64,000 bases of DNA, from the NCBI RefSeq assembly GCF_024362695.1, contig NW_026063264.1, positions 248,001-312,000 of the forward strand, written 5' to 3'. Both the position numbers and the translations under genes were made by a program. Positions 40,547 to 50,460 of this stretch are shown here, piece by piece (the stretch's first letter is position 1; every line of letters begins with the position of its first letter). A model generated the notes under the pieces. It had not been told where the DNA came from and searched no databases. It saw nothing but the letters and a program-made list of their open reading frames with translations. This DNA is from Pectinophora gossypiella (taxonomy: Eukaryota; Arthropoda; Insecta; Lepidoptera; Gelechiidae).

Positions 40547-40636
40547 CAACAGTGGCTGCAAGTTGTCTTTGATTACTTGTGGCTCTACCCACCCCATTAG
40601 GGATTACGGGCGTGAGTTTATGTATGTATGTATGTT
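40547..40636 (+). mobile_element. Retroposon with (ATGT)n tail, copy 2 (truncated)
   Basis: ATCAACAGTGGCTGCAAG through CCATTAGGGATTACGGGCGT and GAGTTTATGTATGTATGTAT. Matches 24,690-24,785 with about two substitutions. Confidence 0.65.
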
Positions 40637-40962
40637 ATTTAAATAAGTAAGATTATATTGATGTTATGTAAAATATTCAGAACCTCAAGATTATTAAATA
40701 TTTTATTATTCTGATAACGAATACCACTAGAATATTTAAAAAGTCAGGTAAGGCGGTGTACGGATTACCATACTATATTAATTAATCAACAGTAAACTGC
40801 ATGACACTAGTAGTGTTATGGGAAAATCTTTATTTAGTACTACTATTAAGTTTACGTATATATGCCAACGAATTTCTGTATTGTACTAAAAGCAGCTTTA
40901 AAATTCTGATTCAACACACATTTTTTTTGTGTCATCTTTTTTTAGTTTAAAATGTTAAACAT

Positions 40963-41080
40963 GTGCGTGTGCGTGTGCGTATGCGTATGCGTGTGCGTGT
41001 GCGTGTGCGTGTGCGTGTGCGTGTGCGTGTGCGTGTGCGTGTGTGTGCGTATGCGTGTGCGTGTGCGTGTGTGTGTGTGT
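40963..41080. repeat. (GTGCGT)n hexanucleotide array
   Basis: About 18 units of GTGCGT with ATGCGT variants, ending in (GT)n at 41,070-41,080. Produces spurious Cys/Val and Arg/Val frames in two phases. Confidence 0.95.
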
Positions 41081-41226
41081 TGTGTGAAAATGTATACTTT
41101 AATAGTTACAAAGGAAGCCGATATTTTTTTTCATTTTTGGTCTCCTTTATCTATAGTTTAGAAAAAAATAAATAAAAGTGTAGCAGGTATTTCATTTTGC
41201 AAAACAGTGTGTTTTATGTATTTCAG

Positions 41227-41326
41227 ATTCCTAAGCACAATGAACAGGATGTACAAGTGGCTGGCTTTAGTTCCATTGTGTAACGCCGCAATGTGCACCT
41301 GCATCATACTTCTGTTACTAAGTAAG
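41227..41326 (+). CDS. Odorant receptor, exon 2
   Basis: A 100-nt exon bounded by TTTCAG (ending 41,226) and GTGAGC (from 41,327). Joined in phase to exon 1 it reads HVLQTK-FLSTMNRMYKWLAL-VPLCNAAMCTCIILLLLSK with no stop: the conserved loop and the start of the fifth transmembrane segment of insect ORs. It ends in phase 0. The remaining three or four exons (TM6-TM7) were not found in the rest of the window. Confidence 0.85.
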
Positions 41327-41444
41327 GTGAGCGTTTCATTACTTTTATAATAGGGTAGATAACCAAGGGGATAATAATGCTATTAAGTGGATAAGGTAAC
41401 GAACTAGTTGTATCCTTAGGTCGCGCTTATCCGAATTGGGTTGT

Positions 41445-41730
41445 GTTAGGTTCAAGATAAATTACGAAATTCTGATAACTAAATAAAAACAAGGGGGGGG
41501 GGGGGGGGGAATGGCCAAATCGAAGCAATTCGTCTAAGAACGCAATTTTGGTATTTGACATTTGTATGCACTGCGCACTTATTTGTGTAAGGTCAAATTG
41601 CATTATTGCTTCTTAGATGAATTGCTTCGATGTGGCCTATTTAACCCCCCAGATCTAAAACTAACGAAAAACATTTTTCTATTTAAATTATTTATGAATT
41701 TGATTCAAGAAAACCGTAATAACAATGATC
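41445..41730 (+). repeat. Dispersed repeat interrupted by a MITE
   Basis: Same repeat as 24,345-24,500 but with 41,491-41,651 inserted between AATAAAAACA and ATCTAAAACTAACG. Confidence 0.65.
41491..41651. mobile_element. Short MITE with G-tract termini
   Basis: About 160 bp. The left end is G17 then AATGGCCAAATCGAAGCAAT and TCGTCTAAGAACGCAATTT. The right end is the inverse, AAATTGCATTATTGCTTCTT, AGATGAATTGCTTCGATG and TGGCC ending in CCCCCC. The terminal inverted repeats of about 55 bp and the matching empty site at 24,400 identify it as a DNA-transposon MITE. The left G tract is 17 long while the right C tract is 6, so it has expanded by slippage. Confidence 0.75.
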
Positions 41731-41932
41731 ATCTGATTGTCCGAAAGTAACATGATCCGTGCTTCGGAAGCCACGTTAAGCAGTTGGTCCCGGTTACTAC
41801 TTACTAAAGTAAGTTAAGTAGTCGTTACATGAGCCATGTCAGGGGCCTTTGGCGGCTCAATATTGACCCTGACACCTGGGTCGATGGGGTTGGTAATGCA
41901 CCTCACACCCCGCACAATAGAAGAAGATGGGA
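41725..41932 (+). mobile_element. SINE A, 5'-truncated
   Basis: Begins at GATCATCTGATTGTCCGAAA and continues through GTTGGTCCCGGTTACTACTT, ATGTCAGGGGCCTTTGGCGG and the end GCACAATAGAAGAAG. The tRNA-derived head is missing. Confidence 0.8.
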
Positions 41933-42154
41933 TAAACTGTTTCGCGGTAAGAACGAGATTTTTGTATGGAGTGTCCGGACTATTCTAGATAATAAAACGT
42001 TCCTCTAATAACGTTTCCTGAGAGATAATAATCTATAAAATGGTCTTTACTATCCAAGCGACGGGATTACACTTAGAAATATGAGTTTCAATATGAGGTT
42101 TAGTTCCTTTTGTTGGGTTTAGCGTTGCTACTATTATAAAATCTATTGTTGCTC

Positions 42155-42590
42155 TCATATCACTAATTTAAGAGCCACGCTCTTGTCGGTGTAGTATTCT
42201 CCATGCTATTTTTTTAGGAAAAATAGGGCAGTGGCTTCTGACCCAAGTGAGATGGTGCCAAGTCTATTTCAAAGCCGTACAAGGACTCCTGTCCTCCGCC
42301 TCGGAATAGTTCTGACAGTTACTGCTGCCCTCTATCAGGTTCCAGGTTACAGTCCCAGTAACTTGCCCCTTCCGTCCTGCATTGCCGTACCGAAGGCTCC
42401 CATCTCCGCCTCTGCAACCGTTGAGGTCTTCAGCCGTATCTCTGGGCAAGGTTCCTACTATCTCACTCCAGCCTACTGAAGTAAGAGGAATTGCCCCAGT
42501 GGAGGGCAGAGAAGATGACTGTCCCCCCTGGGCCAGGCTTAATAGTCTTATAGGAAACCAAAACCAAAGCCCTATTATTATTATTATTGC
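42155..42590 (+). repeat. Unclassified retroposon 3' part with (ATT)n tail
   Basis: Starts with the TTTAAGAGCCACGCTCTTG block shared with 15,665. A GC-rich body follows (TGTCCTCCGCCTCGGAATAG, CCGTATCTCTGGGCAAGGTT, CCCCAGTGGAGGGCAGAGAA), and it ends CCAAAGCCCTATTATTATT. The overlapping open frames on both strands show no motif. The GC-rich unit plus triplet tail suggests a LINE or SINE 3' end. Confidence 0.4.
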
Positions 42591-45500
42591 TCTATTTATC
42601 AAAATATATTGTAAAGGAACTTTAGCCGAATGTACTTATATTTTTATAGTAAGAGAAGTGTGTTGGGATAGAAGCATATGAAATACCATAGTCTCTGCTT
42701 ACCGCGGTGGGAAATAGGCGAAATTATATAGTTTTATCTTTGTTTCCAATAATATTATCTTGGTTAAAAAATGTTAAGGGTGAACCTGAAAATAACAAGC
42801 TAATGGTGGGATGACTTTGAGTATGGTAAAAGTATTTTGTATGTCTAGCCGTACAAAGAACAGAGGTCATATCTATGTCACAGGCAAAAAATACGTGCAA
42901 AGTTGTAGTTATATGCGTACGTGTTCATATTATTACGTTCCAGGTGTATTGGATTCCAGACAGTATACAATACGCAGCATCGTATTGTATTTCCAATCAA
43001 AAGAGTTGGATCCAATACACTAGAGATTTAATAACTCCCATGACACGTAACTGTATTCGTCGTAGACGTTACGTCGTAGTCGTTTTGTCGTAGTTGCTAC
43101 GCCTCGTAGCCAAGCAATATCGAATGTTAAATTAAAGGAATTCTGAATTGACGAATGCTCATTTATATCATGTATTTGTATTATTGCAGTAAATAAGCGT
43201 AGGAGCCCCCTTTTAAGTTAAATGTGTGTGTATATGTGTGTGTTTGCAAGAGTGTGTGTGACTCAGTCTTGTTAAATCCAGTTGTGGTCCATTCACTTGA
43301 GTTTACTGTACGACATGGTCTCTTACTGGTATTGCGAACGTTGAGATTCATTGTATAGCCTGTACAATGGATTCAATTTCACTGTAACTTTTTTCTTTTA
43401 GCCATGTAGTAAGGGGTCTTTTTACAATTTGAGCATGAGATGGTGTATATTTAGATATTTATTTAGTAGATTATAAGATTGTCTCATAGTAGGAGCAACA
43501 TTATATTTAATTATTTTTTTTGCTTAGTACTTAGCGATTTGTGTTTACTAATGTGATTTTATTTGTCTCAAATGGAATCTACTACTTGACTGAGACCAAA
43601 CTCATTGTTTTAATGTGCATGATATTTTATGCCTATTTTAAATAACTTTTGTTTGATTCTTTTCTGATAGTGTAACAGAACGCACCACAATAATCGTCGC
43701 GGATGGAGTCATCTAGTTTATTTTCAATAAACTTTAATGTACATCAATAATGTGTTAAATATTTGTCGAAAAGTTAGTACTTAACAGTAACTAAAAGGTT
43801 TGGCTATGGGGTGAAATATTTTTTCGACATTTATTTATTATTTTCGTCCTTTTGAATTTATATTTTTATTATTATAATATTCTTTTGTTTTTATGACTTT
43901 AGACAGGAAAAACATAATTAGAACTTTGAGAAACATGTAGGCTTTGTTTCACCTTTAGGTTTCATAATTTCATAGACCTACAAACAAATGGAATTCAATG
44001 GTCTCTACTTGCCCTGGAGGGGAGATGGGCGTGGGTTTATGTATGTGTGTATGTATGCACAAACCTATATGGAAGTGATAATGATATTCTAGTGATTATA
44101 CCATTATGTGTGTCTGTGCCCTGCAGTGGGACGTATATAGGCTGTTTATGTTTATGTATACCATTATGTAAATACTTATTTCTTAATTTGTACCTAGTGT
44201 TCCTATAAGGCAACTTTTTTATTATTTTTATAAATTTAACGCCATCTATTAGGGAATAGATTTGGATAAGTGCATCTACTCGTACATAGATGGAGTGGGA
44301 AAAGGACTGACATTTGTGAAAAGCAGGACTTCATTTCTAGGCAGCTTGATAGCTAGAAGTCATTGTAGTACCATAGCTTGCCAATAGATGGAGCTGTACG
44401 ATATCAATAAAAATAATCAACCAGGGTATTATTAATGAAACATACTATTTTTCTCCAAAACTGCTTTATTTACTATTGATGTTCATAATTAACAATGTAC
44501 CTTTGATGTGAGAAACAGTAGTGTGCTTGTAGGCTTAAATCTTTCATCTTACTAAATCTGTCCGTCATTCACATTTGTTTTCCCATAATTTTCTTTAATA
44601 TTCTGCAACAGATTCCAGGTTTGGAGTAGATATCTGTCCCTCCTGGATCTTTGGACGATACTGAAAGTAATTCAAACTGAAATTAGGGGTAAATTCTATG
44701 TGTGAGCATAACCACTGTCTAGTACCTACTAAGACAATGACTTGCATTTGCTTATTGTTTCTACAGGTATTATTTGTGATTCACAGGATTCTAATAAACT
44801 AATAAAAACATGTAAGTACAATAGGAGTAGGATTCATTCTTATTCTCAAAACAATATGAAGGGAGATCAAATCTCATCATGAAAGCCAGTTTTAAGCGAA
44901 ACCGTTTTGCTAATAACTTTTTATTTTATGTATCAGTCCAGAAACTATTGGTTGATTTCATGTCTGGTAGGTATGTAATTTACTAATTATTATATTACTC
45001 ATCAATAAAACAAGGTTGTTAGTGACTGAGCATGTGTAGGAATCTAAGGAATATTTGAAAAATTTCATCTGTTAATATCTCATTAATTCCTAAACAGATT
45101 CAAATAATTCTTGTAGTCCTGATAAGAACTATCTCTCCACACATGGAGTTAAGTAATAAAATTTTGCTTGATTGCTGTTTGATAGTTGAAATTATCATAA
45201 GAAAAATTGGAACAAATGGTTGAAACAGTGACTTTTTGCACTACGAATTTCTCTATAAAATACTTAACGAATACAAAAGGTATTTATTAATTTCTTACCT
45301 GGTGAGTGAATATTTTATAGGATACATTATAAACATCGTCAAGAAGTCTTCAATCTTACTAATTATTGTAGCTAAAACCCGTACGTTGCATCTTATTTTG
45401 TCTTCCTTCCATTATGATTCCCACTATTCTGTAGTCATATTAAACACAATCTGAAAGGTTTAATAATTATATTTAACACAAAAAGTACACTAATTGTCCA

Positions 45501-46777
45501 AACAATACAAACCACACTACTTGATTCAACTGTTTTGTTTAACTGTGAGAACGAATGAAGGATATGTTCAGTTTACGTCACAGGAATACATAGATTATAA
45601 AAAGGTATACGAAATTTTAGAGTTTGTTAATTAGGATTCGAGATAGGGATGTTATTTTGAAAGAATATGTACGAATTTATGGAATAAAATTATTTAAAAT
45701 ACAAAAATAGACATTAGGATAGTTTGAATTTTCGCGGGAGTAGCAAGCACCAAAAGGGTGTCGATGTAAAAATATATGAATGAAGGGTTTTGAGCTGGTA
45801 TATTTTACAAAATTGAAAATAATAGCTATATTACGTAGTATTTCTTGTTGAAATTGATTTATAAAGCAAACGAAGTTCGTACCTATTGTTTAAAATATTA
45901 TTCTAATTTTTTAGAACTGTGATTCGCGAAAATTGAAAAAATCATGGAAAAAAAAGTAAAACTAAAATAATGCCAAGTGTGAATCGCATTATTTGGAGGG
46001 GTTCCGTGCCTACGATTGAAAGAACATTTAGTGAACAAAAACATGAACGTGAGTTGATCGTGAATTTTATATTGCTAGTATGTTGTCGTTGTTAATGACA
46101 AGCCAAAACATGCATTGGAGGATCGGGTTTGTAGAGTGGGGGATCTTTTTAAATGTTTGATTTATTGTGTTTCTTTGAATTTGTAGTTGTGATGGCAATG
46201 GAGATGCATTGTTTTTGAAAGTTTCAGCTACCTAATTGTCACAGTTTAAGAGATATAGAGGAATTTAGGTATTTTCATGGTTTTTGTCTCCAAAAACGGA
46301 ACCGTTTTTGGATTGTTGACAAGGTGTTGTATTGTACGCGTTTTAGACCCTAAAATAGAACAATCTAGAAGTCACGCCACTTTCGCGTACACAGAGAAAC
46401 AGCCAATAAGGTTGAGGAGCTTGGTTTGTGTAGATTATGTAAATTAGAGATGTGTGCGTGAAACGTCAGGCAAATGGTCGAGCGAGTGTTTGGCTTTTTA
46501 GAAATTCTACAAAATTGGATATATTTTTTATCTAAAATTCTGCAGTTCTGATTTGTTAAATTAAATATAATTTGATTAAATAAATAACATCATTAGTATT
46601 ATAGTCTACTTTAGAATAAAAATAAAATTATTTGAAGATTTTTATGTCAATAGAAAGTATGAGATTTTCAATAAATACCTCGATTGTCAATGTCGGGTAA
46701 ATGTCATTTTGATGTTTTTGGAACGCTAGTGGTAGCAATATCGCGATTGCCTGAGGGAGGAGTCAGAGAATAGCGGG

Positions 46778-46784
46778 TATAAAA
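46778..46784 (+). promoter_or_regulatory. TATA box of the left LTR
   Basis: CGGGTATAAAAGGGG is a near-ideal Pol II TATA box, the strongest in the element. Transcription is expected to start about 30 bp downstream (46,805-46,812), at the start of a 48-bp direct repeat. The copy in the right LTR is at 56,089-56,095. Confidence 0.7.
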
Positions 46785-46806
46785 GGGGTTTTGCACGATT
46801 TTTTGG

Positions 46807-46920
46807 GGAACTTCGTTCGTGGCATTAGCAGCAGGAGGTGCTGTCGGTCTGATAGGAACTTCGCTCGGAGCAAGAACAGCAGGAGGTGCTGCCGGTTTAG
46901 GAATTTCAAGTCGGACTAGC
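46807..46920 (+). repeat. 48-bp direct repeats at the presumed transcript start
   Basis: GGAACTTCG(T/C)TCG begins units at 46,807 and 46,855, each with GCAG(C)AGGAGGTGCTG(T/C)CGG. A third partial unit starts at 46,900 (GGAATTTCAAGTCGGACTAG). GC-rich relative to its surroundings; it would form the 5' leader of the element RNA. Confidence 0.65.
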
Positions 46921-46926
46921 TATTCT

Positions 46927-47236
46927 GTAAGTTGGTAGGGATCCGTTCTGCTGGATTACCAGCTGTCGCGACTTTTGAGGGCTCCGTAGCTCAGGATTAC
47001 AGTGCGCGATTATTATTTTGTCAAAATATGTAAATTTGCTCTTTAATCAGCTATTCGAACCTTCCGTGGTGTAGCTGATCGTCTACCGCGTTAGAATAGG
47101 GATTAGAATTAGTTTCCGTGCGTAGATTGCGTGAAATATGTAGGTTTTGTCCGACAAAAGTCCGCGGAGTGCGCTGTAGGGACCTTGATAGGTTTATAAT
47201 AGGAAGTGTGGTGTACTAATTAACTTTTTCTTACAG
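46927..47236 (+). other. Candidate intron in the LTR leader
   Basis: Donor GTAAGT at 46,927; branch-site-like TACTAAT at 47,214-47,220; polypyrimidine run and acceptor TTTTTCTTACAG ending at 47,236. All three signals match consensus and spacing. Intron length 310 nt. A second donor-like GGCAG/GTACAA follows at 47,281, which would define a 45-nt exon around the hairpin. Confidence 0.55.
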
Positions 47237-47252
47237 GCATCGTTGGAAACAG

Positions 47253-47276
47253 GTCTGAGATCATCAGATCTCAGAC
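47253..47276 (+). other. Perfect 10-bp hairpin in the LTR R region
   Basis: GTCTGAGATC and GATCTCAGAC are exact inverses around ATCA. It sits immediately downstream of the candidate acceptor, in the putative 5' leader, where LTR elements often carry packaging or dimerisation hairpins. The right LTR copy is at 56,564-56,587. Confidence 0.6.
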
Positions 47277-48381
47277 GGCAGGTACAATTTTATGCTAAAG
47301 ATAGGGCCCGATAGGAATAGGATGTGTCAAAAGTGTGTAGGGAAGCTGGCGAACGTAGGGATCATGTGCTGCTTGTGATTGTTTACCTTTGTTTGTGTTT
47401 TGTTATTATTTATGTTATTATATGTAGTTTATGTATGTTTATCTATTTAACTTTTGACTGACATTTTACTGACGCGTAGGGAATGACTGCTTGCGATATA
47501 TTCTGACTGGATTTTATTTTCTTATTGGTTATGTTTGGACTGTGTGTCAATGTTTACAATGAAAATTGTACATATTGCCGCTTAGACTGAACAAAAATGT
47601 TCTTGTAGTTCTGTGTGTTGTGATTCACATTTCGAGGTAATATAATTATTGCCTGGAGATGGGGAGATCAGTATGCAGAATGAGGTATCCTTGTTTTAGA
47701 GGTACCCTCATGGATTTAGATTTTTTACCTTATATTGTGAACCTAGACTGTTGGTCCAGGTTGGATTGTAATCTTGCTGTGTTTCATTGTAGTTAGAATT
47801 CCTCTGAGGATTCTATTCGAAAACCAATCTGAAGTTACACAGGGTGAACCTTTATGGTTTACGGCCTGCTACCTCACTGTGTCAATGTAGAATAATTGTA
47901 GGAACAGTTGTTGTTACCACTGTAACATGGTTCTGGATTGTTCTATAGTGGTGCTTTGGGAGATACAGCTATCTACAGGAGTGGTGCGGTGAGATATTAT
48001 TATCCATGACCTTCTTTCTGATATTGGGACAGGATGACCATCCGCCAATATGAGATGAAGCTAGATAATCAGTATCGAGCCAGCGCTGCGACTTGGATAG
48101 TCAGGTTGGATTGCCTCCTCCTGATGAGCGGTTGTGCGTGGCGATGCTTTCGAGTATGAAGACTCTAGCCGATGCCATATAATCAGTAGTAGTATTGTAT
48201 GGTATGGGTCAACTTTGTCCTCTTGTGTTATAATGTAAATTTATTATGACCCACTCTGGACCTATCAGCTTATTGTGACTAATTAAGCTATGTAAATAAT
48301 ACAATTAATTACTAATTTGAATTGAATTATAAAAGTCTGGATACCATGAGATGAAGGTAATGGTATTGATAATGGCTTTTG

Positions 48382-48387
48382 AATAAA
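48382..48387 (+). terminator. Candidate poly(A) signal of the LTR
   Basis: AATAAA, with GU-rich TCTGTGTTGTTATTTC about 20-30 nt downstream. It would set the end of R near 48,405, and in the right LTR (57,693-57,698) the 3' end of the genomic RNA. Predicted from sequence only. Confidence 0.5.
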
Positions 48388-48827
48388 CTTATATACTCTG
48401 AATCTGTGTTGTTATTTCATCTATGTGACTTAACATGACTTCTATATACTTACTGTATTGTCCGGGCCTGCCTGGCTTGATTACACTGATATACAAACCA
48501 ATTCAACACAATTTATTTGTGTTATTTTACTATTCTTCTACCTGATAACACCTTAATGTCACTGCTGCTAGTTTGTGACATACCTAACTTTACAACCTAT
48601 ACCTTGTCCAGGGGTTTACCTGGCCTGATTTCACTATGCAACTTGTTTGCTTACTAACATGCAATTTTATTGCAATAATGCATTTATGCATAACAATTAC
48701 ATCCAGTTTGACTGCATATATTCTTGTGATTCATGGTTGGTGTCATATTCATGACCATCCATCTCACAATCATACTTATGCCTATGGCTGGTGTTATTGC
48801 AATGCCGCTGAAGCCATAGTAGGGACG

Positions 48828-49123
48828 TTAGGGACATTTTTGCTTAGTATACTCGGGGTCAATCCAGTTCGGTAGTCTCTGCTTCTGTTGATCCTCTTGC
48901 ACTGTGGTGTATTGGGGGGAGGACAGTGATGAGTAGCTGCGTATTGCCTTCGGTTGCTAAGTCGCTCATTCGTTTTGTTAGGGACCTTTTGCTTAGTATA
49001 TTTGGGGTCAATCCAGTTCGGTAGTCACTGCTTCTGTTGATCCTCTTGCACTGTGGTGTATTGGGGGGAGGACAGTGATGAGTAGCTGCATATTGGCTTC
49101 CGGTTGCTAAGTCGCTCACATAC
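48828..49123 (+). repeat. 150-bp tandem duplication in U5
   Basis: Two units, 48,828-48,977 and 48,978-49,123, each with TTAGGGAC...TTTTGCTTAGTATA, GGGGTCAATCCAGTTCGGTA, CTCTTGCACTGTGGTGTATT and GGTTGCTAAGTCGCTCA. They differ at a handful of positions. Also present in the right LTR at 58,139-58,434. Confidence 0.85.
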
Positions 49124-49911
49124 TTACCTTTTGCGCCATGGCTATGGTGCTAACTATGCATCACAATGAGTTGTGTTGTTAGATTGGATGTAAATCTGTC
49201 TAACTAAATAATTTTATTACATATGTGAAATTGGTGTTGGGAAACTCTTCCCTTTACCTACCAATTATTTACCTAATGCTCCTGATATGTCACATTTATG
49301 TGCTTATCATCTCATAAAAAAACCTATTTGTTCTTTCGGAGAGGGGCCTAAATCAGGGTAGGGCCTCATTCGCCGGTGAGCGTGGTCGGGGCTCGGAACG
49401 GCACCCTATACTATTACATTGTTGGTATGGTATTCTAATCCTTTTCCTGTGTTTCTAGATCTTTACAATAATAATACCTAATCCCTAAACATATTTTAAT
49501 TAACTATTTCTTACCTTCTTGTAAGTCTCTCTTGTTTAATTTGTTTAATTATAAGCTTTAATCAGTGTCATTAAGTTTAGGTTTGCTTGGCGTTGACTTG
49601 ACTGTTGTTAAACTATAAATATTTATAATATCTTACATTCCATTGCCCTATTACTTAGATAATTCCTTGACTTTCTAATATACCATAGTGACATAATTAT
49701 AACCTATTTGTATTGTTATAAAGTATATATGTAGTATATTAAGTTAGTATTATTCTTTATTTACATGCCCTCAATAACATGCATTCATATCTGACTCAGC
49801 TACCTTCATATAAAAGAATTTGAGTTACTACAAAACACAACATAAGGTCCTACCTTTATACTAGACGATCACAACAATAATAATGGCCAATTTAATCACT
49901 TAGTTTGACTA

Positions 49912-49935
49912 TAACCCAGGGTCGAATCCTGGTCA
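49912..49935 (+). other. tRNA-His T-arm-like sequence in U5
   Basis: TAACCCAGGGTCGAATCCTG followed by GTCA matches the T arm and start of the 3' acceptor strand of insect tRNA-His as I recall it, with a single difference (G for T in the loop). It forms a 5-bp stem with a 7-nt loop and a B-box-like core. It lies 67 bp before the LTR end and 70 bp before the primer binding site, which is itself complementary to tRNA-His. Confidence 0.5.
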
Positions 49936-50005
49936 GTTTAGTCGTGGATTGAGTGTGTGGGGTTTATTTATTAAGTATTTATGTAAGGGGGGGGTTGTTA
50001 CAATT

Positions 50006-50019
50006 TGGTGCCGTGACCA
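50006..50019 (+). other. Primer binding site, tRNA-His type
   Basis: TGGTGCCGTGACCA begins 3 nt after the LTR end (ATT spacer). It is complementary to the last 14 nt, including CCA, of animal tRNA-His as I know it; pairing could extend to 19 nt with one mismatch. This is where minus-strand DNA synthesis would start. Confidence 0.8.
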
Positions 50020-50061
50020 AGATTATGAGGTCTCAAATGCTGGGAAAAGATTGGATGTCTT

Positions 50062-50275
50062 GGGGGCGTGAAATTTGATATGTATGTGTATATAACTAGG
50101 GGTTTATAAAGATGTGAAATGTTTATGTATGTGTTAATGTAATCTAAGGGAAACATAGACATGTATGGATGGTTAGATTAATGCGGGGGCGTGAAAATTT
50201 TATATGTATGTTTGTAAAACTATGGCTTATAAATGTGTGAAGTGTTTATGTATGTATTAATGTAACCTAGGAAAG
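50062..50275 (+). repeat. 123-bp tandem repeat in the internal region (two units)
   Basis: Units start at 50,062 and 50,185 with GGGGGCGTGAAA(A)TTT, then TATGTATGT, a TATAAA(G/T)(A/G)TGTGAA block and GTTTATGTATGT. The second unit is cut short by the 38-bp array. Confidence 0.75.
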
Positions 50276-50460
50276 GCGTAAAGCTATGTATGTACATCAA
50301 TAATGATGTGGAGGCGTAAAGTTATGTATGTACCTCAAGAATTATGTGGAGAGTAAAGTTATGTATGTATCTCAAGAATTATATGGAGGCGTAAAGCTAT
50401 GTATGTACTTAGAGAATTATTTGGGGGCGTGAAGCTATGTATGTATCTTAAATGTCCAGC
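50274..50460 (+). repeat. 38-bp tandem array in the internal region (five units)
   Basis: Starts at 50,274, 50,312, 50,350, 50,387 and 50,425. Consensus AGGCGTAAAGCTATGTATGT then ACCTCAAGAATTATGTGG. Very regular spacing; no reading frame is kept open. Confidence 0.85.

Larger units (their letters stand above)
40152..41226 (+). other. Odorant-receptor intron 1 with repeats
   Basis: The intron proper starts at 40,122. Contains the retroposon copy at 40,547-40,636, AT-rich text and the hexanucleotide array at 40,963-41,080. Ends in TTTTATGTATTTCAG. Confidence 0.7.
41327..43670 (+). other. Presumed odorant-receptor intron 2 (start), with repeats
   Basis: No OR exon is recognisable here. Contains the interrupted dispersed repeat (41,445-41,730), a SINE A fragment, the 42,155-42,590 repeat and degenerate CGTCGTA iterations at 43,055-43,110. 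The giant LTR element follows directly. Confidence 0.45.
43671..50002 (+). repeat. Left (5') LTR, 6,332 bp
   Basis: U3 is about 43,671-46,808. It includes fragments of other retroposons (GGGCGTGGGTTTATGTATG at 44,028, GCCCTGCAGTGGGACGTAT at 44,119), which may explain its size. R is about 46,809-48,405 and U5 about 48,406-50,002, on the basis of the TATA box and first downstream AATAAA. It encodes no recognisable protein; the longest ATG frame (48,636-48,875, 79 codons) has no motif. In every stretch I compared it was the same as the right LTR. Confidence 0.9.

Noticed and set aside
40952..41175. Cys/Val-rich and Arg/Val-rich frames
   Set aside because: Translation of the GTGCGT hexanucleotide array.
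48636..48875. 79-codon ATG frame inside both LTRs
   Set aside because: Identical only because the LTRs are identical. No motif, AT-rich, and partly over the 150-bp tandem repeat. The 72-codon frame at 45,236 starts at TTG and is likewise uninformative.
50274..50460. CRISPR-like array
   Set aside because: The 38-bp units are contiguous with no spacers, and the DNA is animal; it is a simple tandem repeat.
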